DNA of 64,000 bases from contig NZ_JAYDCJ010000001.1 in assembly GCF_034555935.1 (NCBI RefSeq), positions 62,001 to 126,000 of the forward strand, written 5' to 3'. The position numbers and the translations under genes were made by a program. The first letter of the stretch is position 1, and the number at the start of each line of letters is the position of its first letter. Positions 58,190 through 64,000 of the stretch are shown piece by piece. The notes beneath the pieces are model-generated. The model was not told where the DNA came from and searched no databases. It saw only the letters and a program-made list of their open reading frames with translations. The DNA is from Marinobacter qingdaonensis (GTDB lineage: Bacteria > Pseudomonadota > Gammaproteobacteria > Pseudomonadales > Oleiphilaceae).

Positions 58190-58579
58190 ATGCTGAAAGA
58201 ACTCTGGCGAAAACTGGGCAACGACTTCATGCAATCGGGCTTTTCCGACCCCGAGCAGGTCGGGCTGTTCCGTACCCGCGGTGGTAGTCGCTCACCTCGG
58301 CAATTCCGCATCCTTCCGCACATCACCCACACCGGTGAGTTTCACCTTGAACGCCTCACCAACCTCCTGAAAGCCCGCTATGGCAAGGGTTTCGAACCGG
58401 CCAAGCATGACGCTGGCAGCGATGAAGCCATCCGCGACCTGATCACCTACGCCGCCCGCATCCAGGATCAGGACGTCCAGCGGGAGCTGCTGCTGTTCTA
58501 CCTCAACTGCTCGCCGGTCATTCAGGAGTTCCTCCGGTCCGAGACCAGCCTGGGTGATGGTAACCTGTTGTTCCGGTGA
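58190..58579 (+). CDS. Uncharacterised small protein
   Basis: 129 residues, soluble, no signal peptide. The N-terminus is basic (LKELWRKLG) and the last 50 residues are helical (DEAIRDLITYAARIQDQDVQ, then LLLFYLNCSPVIQEFL). No recognisable domain. It stands alone: divergent from rmuC and separated from the next gene by about 175 bases that hold a candidate -10 (TATACT, 58662-58667). GC content and codon use match the core genome, so it is likely real. No function proposed. Confidence 0.7.
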   Translation: MLKELWRKLGNDFMQSGFSDPEQVGLFRTRGGSRSPRQFRILPHITHTGEFHLERLTNLLKARYGKGFEPAKHDAGSDEAIRDLITYAARIQDQDVQRELLLFYLNCSPVIQEFLRSETSLGDGNLLFR

Positions 58580-58756
58580 GCACTTAGGTTTCAAACCTGA
58601 GATCCAGTCGAAAAAAAGAGCTCTTAACCAACTGTAAAGTAACTACACAGTTTGGTTGTTGTATACTGCTGCGCCTACTATCTTCTTAAACATTCACAGT
58701 GGCCGTCGTGAGCCATTTTCTCGGGCGAGAAACGACTGCCGGCGCAGGGGTAATTG

Positions 58757-59554
58757 ATGGGTTTTAAACGGATGCGGACTGGGTTTCCCCTCTCAAAGGT
58801 CGTGCTCGCTTCAGGGTTTCTGGTGGCGCTGGCCGGTTGCTCGTCGGACCGCTACCTCATGGTCCCGAAAGAGAACCTGGACGGACTGAGCACCTCGGTG
58901 CAAACCCAGCGGGCCACCCTGGTGACCATGGAGAGCAACGCGACCGTCCGCCACGAGCAGTTGCTGGCCAAGCACGAGCAATCCACCGAGTCCATCATTG
59001 AAACCATCAAGAGTCAGGTGGAAAAACCCAGCTGTCCGCCCATGCCGCCCAAAACCGTCTGCCCGACCCTGGATCTGTCCAAAGGCATGGCCCAGCGATT
59101 GAAAGGCAAACTGATCGTGGGCGAAGTAGAACGGATTTACCTGGCCGCCACGGATCACATCTACACCGCCCGGATCGACTCTGGCGCCGAAACCTCTTCC
59201 ATCGACGCCCGCAACATCACCCGGTTTGAACGCGACGGCAACAATTGGGTCCGCTTCGATGTGCCGATACCGGGTTCGGACGAACTGGTCACCCTCGAGA
59301 AAGAGATTTCCCGTCGAGTCAAGGTCACCCAGGCGGCCGCCGAGGACCCGGAGCGGCGCATCGTGGTTGAACTCCAGTTTGCCATCGGAGACCATCGCCA
59401 GGTCGCCGAATTCACCCTCACGGACCGGTACGATCTCTCGTTCGAAGTCCTCATCGGCCGCAATGTCCTCCGCGACGTCATGTTGATCGACGTCGGTCGT
59501 GAATTCGCCACCAAGCTGCCCGACTCCATCGTCAAGAACAGGAACGATTCGTGA
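58757..59554 (+). CDS. Retropepsin-like aspartic protease lipoprotein (old name ATP-dependent zinc protease)
   Basis: 265 residues. Lipoprotein signal with lipobox LAGC (Cys28), then a linker of about 90 residues with a coiled-coil stretch (TQRATLVTMESNATV onward). The C-terminal about 145 residues form a retropepsin-type domain with catalytic motif IDSGAETSS (Asp141) and the flanking FDVPIPGS and LIGRNVLRD. One active-site motif per chain means it would work as a homodimer. Related domains (RimB) act beside RimK ATP-grasp ligases. It overlaps the next gene by four bases. Start ATG 58757 has AGGGG upstream. The zinc-protease name is not supported by any HExxH motif. Confidence 0.88.
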   Translation: MGFKRMRTGFPLSKVVLASGFLVALAGCSSDRYLMVPKENLDGLSTSVQTQRATLVTMESNATVRHEQLLAKHEQSTESIIETIKSQVEKPSCPPMPPKTVCPTLDLSKGMAQRLKGKLIVGEVERIYLAATDHIYTARIDSGAETSSIDARNITRFERDGNNWVRFDVPIPGSDELVTLEKEISRRVKVTQAAAEDPERRIVVELQFAIGDHRQVAEFTLTDRYDLSFEVLIGRNVLRDVMLIDVGREFATKLPDSIVKNRNDS

Positions 59555-61068
59555 AACCCCGCTCCCGCCTGCCCTTTTACATCGGTGTCTTTTTGTTGAT
59601 CGCGGCCGGTATTTCACTGGCCGTATGGCGTCACGTTGAACTCGGCATTCCCTGGCTCACCGGCGAACAGCGGCCGGTCTGGATGATCGAGGCCCGCATC
59701 GATTTCGACGCCGCCAACAGCGCCGTCCAGGCCAGCCTGAACGTGCCGGAGGATCCGCCCGGCTTCCGCATCCTGATGGAGCAGGCCGCCTCGCCCGGCT
59801 ACGGTTTCTCCATCCTCGACAAGTCCGGCAACCGGACGGCCGAGTGGACCAAACGGGACGTCTCAGGCCCGCAAACCCTGTACTTCAAGGCGCAGTTTGT
59901 GCCGGCCGAAACTGTCAGCAAAAACATCCCGAGCCGGGAACCCAGCGCCCGCAACGTATTCTGGGAAGAGCCCCAGGCCACGGCGGTACGCGAAGTCCTC
60001 GCCCAGGCGTCCGAACGTTCCAGCACCCCCGAAAGCATGACCCGGGAGCTGATTCGCCTGATGCAGCCGGATGCCCGAACCCAGAACACCACCCTGCTGG
60101 TGTCCGAGGAGAACTACCTGGACCTGCTGGTGGACATGCTGAACCACTCCGGCATTCCGGCCCGCACCGCCGACGGCCTAAAGCTGGAAGACGCTCGACG
60201 CCGCCAATCTCTCAAACCCTTCCTGCAAATCTACAACGGCGAGCAGTGGCTGACTTTCGACCCGAACACCGGCGAACAGGGCGTGCCGGACAGCCTGCTG
60301 CTCTGGCGCCAGGGCTCGGCGTCGCTGCTCGATGTGGTCGGCGGCGACAACTCCGAAGTCAGCTTTTCCATGCTCAGACAAACCGTGCCGGCGCTCCAGC
60401 TGGCAACTATGGAGGTGGATTCCAACGGCCTTGGCTTCCTGAGCTTCTACGCGCTGCCCATCGAGGAGCAAAGCATGTTCCGCATGCTGTTGCTGCTGCC
60501 CCTGGGTGCCTTGATGGTGGCCTTCATGCGCATCGTCATTGGTATTCGCACCTCGGGCACCTTCATGCCCGTGCTGATCGCCGTAGCATTCGTCCAGACC
60601 ACGCTGGTGCCGGGGCTGATCGCCTTCCTGTCGGTGGTGTCCATTGGCCTGATGATGCGCGGCTACCTCTCCAGTCTGAACCTGCTGCTGGTGTCTCGGA
60701 TTTCGGCGTTGATCATCCTGGTGATCTTCATCACCGCCGGGCTCAGTATTTTTGGCTACCAAATGGGCTTCAACACCGGCATGACCGTAACCTTCTTCCC
60801 CATGGTCATCATTGCCTGGACCATCGAGCGCATGTCCATCCTCTGGGAGGAAGAAGGAGCCCACGAGGTCATAGTACAGGGCGCCGGCAGCATGTTTGTG
60901 GCCATCTGCGCCTACTTGCTGATGAGCGCCCCCCTGGCCGGGCACCTGACCTTCAACTTCCCCGAGCTGCACTTTGTGATCCTCGGCCTGATCCTGCTGA
61001 TGGGCCAGTACACCGGTTACAAGCTGAGCGAGCTAAAACGGTTCACACCGATGAAGGCCTACGACTGA
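59551..61068 (+). CDS. Inactive transglutaminase fused to multiple membrane helices (UUP1/7TM type)
   Basis: 505 residues. An N-terminal membrane helix (residues 9-26) leads into a periplasmic region of about 280 residues containing a transglutaminase-like fold (LLVDMLNHSGIPARTADG, QWLTFDPNTGEQG) in which the Cys and His of the active site are not visible. The C-terminal about 200 residues hold about seven helices (LLPLGALMVAFMRIVIGI onward, ending FVILGLILLMGQYTG). This architecture is known to co-occur with retropepsin and ATP-grasp genes. It overlaps the retropepsin gene and ends one base before the ligase gene. It may recognise or position a peptide substrate at the membrane; that is inference. 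Confidence 0.87.
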   Translation: MKPRSRLPFYIGVFLLIAAGISLAVWRHVELGIPWLTGEQRPVWMIEARIDFDAANSAVQASLNVPEDPPGFRILMEQAASPGYGFSILDKSGNRTAEWTKRDVSGPQTLYFKAQFVPAETVSKNIPSREPSARNVFWEEPQATAVREVLAQASERSSTPESMTRELIRLMQPDARTQNTTLLVSEENYLDLLVDMLNHSGIPARTADGLKLEDARRRQSLKPFLQIYNGEQWLTFDPNTGEQGVPDSLLLWRQGSASLLDVVGGDNSEVSFSMLRQTVPALQLATMEVDSNGLGFLSFYALPIEEQSMFRMLLLLPLGALMVAFMRIVIGIRTSGTFMPVLIAVAFVQTTLVPGLIAFLSVVSIGLMMRGYLSSLNLLLVSRISALIILVIFITAGLSIFGYQMGFNTGMTVTFFPMVIIAWTIERMSILWEEEGAHEVIVQGAGSMFVAICAYLLMSAPLAGHLTFNFPELHFVILGLILLMGQYTGYKLSELKRFTPMKAYD

Positions 61069-61069
61069 T

Positions 61070-62017
61070 ATGGGCTGGATTTCACCGCGAACCCTCAACC
61101 GGCTCGGCATGCTGAACATGAACCGGCGCAATGTGGACTACATAGCCCGGTACAACGAGCGATCGTCCTACCCGCTGGTGGACAACAAGCTGAAGACCAA
61201 ACTGGCGGTCGCTGAGTACGGGGTGAAAACGCCCCGGCTGCTGCAGGTGGTGCGCCAGCAACACGAGATTTCCGGCTTCCGGGAAATGGCGGAAGACCTG
61301 GGCGGATTTGCCATCAAACCCGCCAAGGGTTCCGGCGGCAAGGGCATTACCGTGATCACCGGGCGCGACGGCGACGACTACATCAAGGCCTCAGGCTCCC
61401 GCCTGGCGGCCGGTGATCTGGAGCGCCACCTCACCAACATCCTGGCCGGCCTCTATTCCCTGGCCGGCACACCGGACGTCGCCATTGTCGAAAGCCTGGT
61501 CGAGTCCGAACCCACCCTCGCCCGTTTCTCGTTCCAGGGCGTGCCCGACATCCGCATCGTGGTGTTCCGGGGTTACCCGGTGATGGCCATGCTCCGGCTC
61601 GCCACCAAGGCCTCAGACGGCAAAGCCAACCTGCACCAGGGCGCTGTCGGGGTCGGCCTCGACATCGGCACTGGCCGCAGCCTGAACGCGGTGCAGTTCA
61701 ACCGCCCCATTGTCCTGCACCCAGACACCGGCCACGCCCTGGAAAACATCGATATCGATGCCTGGGACGAGATGCTGGAAATGGCCGCCCGCTGCTACGA
61801 AGCCACCGGGCTTGGCTACATGGGGGTCGATCTGGTGGTGGACGCCAAGGAAGGCCCTCTGCTGCTGGAACTGAACGCCCGCCCTGGCCTCGCTATCCAG
61901 ATGGCCAATGGCCGCGGACTGCTGCCCAGATTGCGGACCATCGAACGCCTGAAGCGCCCGCATTTCACGCCCCGGGATCGGGCCAATTACGCCATGGAAG
62001 TCTTCGCGGCACTCTGA
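61070..62017 (+). CDS. RimK-like ATP-grasp peptide/amino-acid ligase
   Basis: 315 residues, no membrane segment. ATP-grasp signatures are FAIKPAKGSGGKGI (80-93) for nucleotide binding and LLELNARPGLAIQ (265-277) for magnesium. Such enzymes form amide bonds, often adding glutamate to a protein or peptide, using ATP. It is annotated in related genomes as an alpha-L-glutamate ligase homologue, but acceptor and donor here are unknown. Only one base separates it from the 7TM gene. With no signal peptide it must act in the cytoplasm or at the inner face of the membrane. Confidence 0.9.
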   Translation: MGWISPRTLNRLGMLNMNRRNVDYIARYNERSSYPLVDNKLKTKLAVAEYGVKTPRLLQVVRQQHEISGFREMAEDLGGFAIKPAKGSGGKGITVITGRDGDDYIKASGSRLAAGDLERHLTNILAGLYSLAGTPDVAIVESLVESEPTLARFSFQGVPDIRIVVFRGYPVMAMLRLATKASDGKANLHQGAVGVGLDIGTGRSLNAVQFNRPIVLHPDTGHALENIDIDAWDEMLEMAARCYEATGLGYMGVDLVVDAKEGPLLLELNARPGLAIQMANGRGLLPRLRTIERLKRPHFTPRDRANYAMEVFAAL

Positions 62018-62042
62018 GGAGGCTACAAACAGGCACAAAAAA

Positions 62043-62069
62043 ACCGGGGCTTTGGCCCCGGTTTTTTTG
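62043..62069. terminator. Bidirectional terminator after the ATP-grasp operon
   Basis: Stem ACCGGGGC (62043-62050) and GCCCCGGT (62055-62062), loop TTTG, followed by seven T residues; A residues on the left give a U-tract for the minus-strand BCCT gene, whose stop lies just to the right. Confidence 0.9.
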
Positions 62070-62085
62070 TGTGCCCAGTACGCTG

Positions 62086-63675
62086 TTACAGCTCGCCTTT
62101 GGCCAACAGCAACTTGCGCTCATGGGTCAGGCCCTTCAGCAGGCCCCAGGTCATGATCAGCAGGATAGCAGTAAAGGGCAGACCGGCACTGATCGCCGCC
62201 GCCTGGATGGCACCAAGGGCATCCTCACCGCCACCGAAGATCAGCGCTGCGGCAATGGCACCTTCCATCACCACCCAGAACACTCGCTGGGCAGTCGGCG
62301 CGTCGGTCTTGCCGCCGGCGGTGATGCTGTCAATCACCAGTGAACCGGAGTCTGATGAGGTCACAAAGAACACCAGCACCAAGATGATACCCACGAAGGA
62401 GATGATCCCTGTCCACGGCAGGTTGGCAAACATCTGGAACATGGCCAGCGACACATCGGTCAAGCCATCAGCAGCCAAGGCACCAATGCCGTTCTGGATC
62501 TGCTCCAGGGCGGTACCACCGAAGGCACTCATCCAGACAACGGTAATGACAGTCGGCACGATCAGAACCGCGGTCACGAACTCGCGGACGGTGCGGCCAC
62601 GGGAAACGCGAGCGATGAACATACCCACGAACGGTGACCAGGAGATCCACCACGCCCAGTAGAACACGGTCCAACCCTGGAACCAGGCTTCGTCTTCACG
62701 ACCGAACGGGTTACTCAGCTGCAGGACATTGCCGACATAGTTGGAAGACGTTACCCACAGCGTTTCCAGCACGGTCATGGTGGGACCGGCAAAGATGATG
62801 AAGAACAACAACAGGCCTGCAAGCGCCATGTTGATATTACTCAGAATCTTTACACCGCCGTCCAGGCCGCGCAGTACGGAAACCAGAGCAACCGCGGTCA
62901 CGCCGACGATGATCGCCATCTGAACGTTGATGCCAGAGGACGTACCGAAGAGATAATCCAAGCCCGAGGCGGCTTGTTGCGCGCCAAAGCCAAGGGATGT
63001 CGCGAGACCGAAAATGGTCGCGACCACGGCCAACACATCGATGATGTGACCCGGCCAACCCCACACCTTGTCTTTCAGAAGCGGGAAGAAGGCCGAGCGG
63101 ATGGTCAGGGGCATGTTCTTGTTGAACGCAAAGAACGCCAGGGAGAGCGCAACCACCGAGTAGACCGCCCAGGGATGGAGGCCCCAATGGAACATGGTGG
63201 CACCCATGGCCAGATCCACGGCTTCCGGAGTGTTCGGTTCCACGTTAAATGGGGTCTCGTACCAACCGGTGTAATAGGCCGTCGGTTCAGCCACCGCCCA
63301 GAACATCAGGCCAATGCCCATGCCCGCTGCGAACAGCATGGCGAACCAGGACAGGGTGGAAAATTCGGGCTTGGCGTCCATTCCGCCCAAGCGGATCTTA
63401 CCGACTGGCATGAAAATCAACGCCAGGCACACCACCACGAAGATGTTCGCGCTGATCAGGAAGAACCAGTCAAATGTCGCGATGATGTCCCACTTCGCGC
63501 CGTCCAGAAGCGACTTGGCTTCGGACGGGAAAATCAGGGTACCCACCACAAACAGCACGACCAGTATCGCCGTGATTGGAAATACCGGAGCATGAAGGTC
63601 GAGGCCGAACGGATTGATATTATCCTGGCCCGCGACGTAGTCCGTCTGATATTCGTCTTTCACTACCTCGCCCAC
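62086..63675 (-). CDS. BCCT-family transporter (betaine/choline/carnitine)
   Basis: 529 residues, twelve predicted helices. The family signature is in helix 8 (FYWAWWISWSPFVGMFIARV) and the glycine-rich substrate segment AGMGIGLMFWAVAEP in an early helix. BCCT carriers take up glycine betaine, choline or similar solutes with Na+ or H+. The short N- and C-termini lack the long osmosensing tails of BetP, so it could serve nutrition as well as osmoprotection. The GTG at 63675 is preferred because AGGAGGC lies seven bases upstream. Confidence 0.95.
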   Translation of the reverse strand: MGEVVKDEYQTDYVAGQDNINPFGLDLHAPVFPITAILVVLFVVGTLIFPSEAKSLLDGAKWDIIATFDWFFLISANIFVVVCLALIFMPVGKIRLGGMDAKPEFSTLSWFAMLFAAGMGIGLMFWAVAEPTAYYTGWYETPFNVEPNTPEAVDLAMGATMFHWGLHPWAVYSVVALSLAFFAFNKNMPLTIRSAFFPLLKDKVWGWPGHIIDVLAVVATIFGLATSLGFGAQQAASGLDYLFGTSSGINVQMAIIVGVTAVALVSVLRGLDGGVKILSNINMALAGLLLFFIIFAGPTMTVLETLWVTSSNYVGNVLQLSNPFGREDEAWFQGWTVFYWAWWISWSPFVGMFIARVSRGRTVREFVTAVLIVPTVITVVWMSAFGGTALEQIQNGIGALAADGLTDVSLAMFQMFANLPWTGIISFVGIILVLVFFVTSSDSGSLVIDSITAGGKTDAPTAQRVFWVVMEGAIAAALIFGGGEDALGAIQAAAISAGLPFTAILLIMTWGLLKGLTHERKLLLAKGEL

Positions 63676-63748
63676 GTTTGGAGCCTCCTAGTCTGGAAAG
63701 TCTTGTCAGGATTAGGTATTCGAACGTTACAAGCGCGACATACTAATA

Positions 63749-63762
63749 TTTTGAACTCAAAA
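63749..63762. promoter_or_regulatory. Short palindrome upstream of the BCCT gene
   Basis: TTTTGA and TCAAAA surround a two-base centre, in an AT-rich stretch about 75-90 bases upstream of the BCCT start. It could be an operator or part of the promoter, but six-base arms in AT-rich DNA arise easily by chance. Confidence 0.2.
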
Positions 63763-63923
63763 CATCAAAAATCGAGATACTGGCTGCGCCTCATTCCAGC
63801 ATAGACCAAAATCGCTGCACTGATAGCAAGATAGCTGGCGATCGGCTGCCGTTCCCGGCGCGTATCTTTATACTGAACAGCAAACAATCCGCCCACTGGC
63901 CAATAGAGTCACCCGAGGTCTCA

Positions 63924-64000
63924 ATGGAGAAAACCACCACGTTTCCGGTTCGCTACACCGTCTACGCGCTCAGCATCGTCGGTTTCATCGTGTCCACGGC
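63924..64000 (+). CDS. N-terminus of a membrane protein, cut by the window end
   Basis: ATG at 63924 with GAGG upstream; 25 complete codons are visible. After a short polar start (MEKTTTFPVRY) the sequence becomes hydrophobic (ALSIVGFIVST), as in a first transmembrane helix. It is divergent from the BCCT gene. The family cannot be told from this fragment. Confidence 0.6.
   Translation, partial: MEKTTTFPVRYTVYALSIVGFIVST

Noticed and set aside
58757..59554. ATP-dependent zinc protease function
   Set aside because: No HExxH or ATP-binding motif is present; the DSGA motif marks a retropepsin-like aspartic protease instead.

Overview
The window looks like chromosome of a GC-rich marine gammaproteobacterium, most probably Marinobacter or a close relative. 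This rests on the canonical gammaproteobacterial order rpsB-tsf-pyrH-frr-uppS-cdsA-dxr-rseP-bamA-skp-lpxD-fabZ-lpxA-lpxB-rnhB, the divergent map-glnD-dapC-yffB-dapD-dapE cluster with a Pseudomonas-type long DapD, and compatible-solute genes. Genus was judged by eye from gene content and protein style, without a database search.

Layout. Positions 1-5.3 kb: the 3' part of a PAS sensor histidine kinase, a small fibronectin-III lipoprotein, and an operon for an oxygen-dependent, folate-independent methionine synthase (mesX-mesD plus a flavin reductase) with a structured leader. 5.3-20.1 kb: an initiator tRNA-fMet with its own promoter and terminator, then the translation, isoprenoid, phospholipid, outer-membrane-assembly and lipid A supercluster, all on the minus strand and read from rpsB towards rnhB. 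20.3-27.5 kb: map, glnD and the succinylase-branch lysine/diaminopimelate genes on the plus strand. 27.5-31.8 kb: slyX, a membrane-anchored cold-shock-domain protein, an uncharacterised Clp-N/P-loop ATPase pair, gloA and a DUF1853 protein.

31.9-38.4 kb: an orphan type VI secretion island, vgrG followed by a VasX-like pore-forming effector and a probable membrane immunity protein. It has no structural T6SS genes, and the effector and immunity genes look AT-richer than their surroundings. 38.6-46.6 kb: two medium-chain oxidoreductases and a minus-strand operon that can run a complete glucosylglycerate cycle (GpgS, phosphatase, GH13_18 phosphorylase, glycerate kinase). A DUF3524 glycosyltransferase resembling the tRNA-queuosine mannosyltransferase follows closely in the same direction. 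46.7-53 kb: selO, class I fumarase and a large VolA-type lipase lipoprotein.

53-64 kb: a CaiB-family CoA-transferase or racemase divergent from an AraC-family regulator, a periplasmic repeat-like protein, rmuC, and an unknown small protein. Then comes a three-gene membrane system (retropepsin-like lipoprotein, inactive transglutaminase with multiple membrane helices, RimK-like ATP-grasp ligase), a BCCT transporter, and the start of a membrane protein cut by the window end.

Most promising for new biology are the retropepsin/7TM/ATP-grasp operon, the mesXD operon and its leader, the adaptor-less VasX island, and the DUF3524 gene beside glucosylglycerate metabolism. No CRISPR array, insertion sequence or rRNA was seen.
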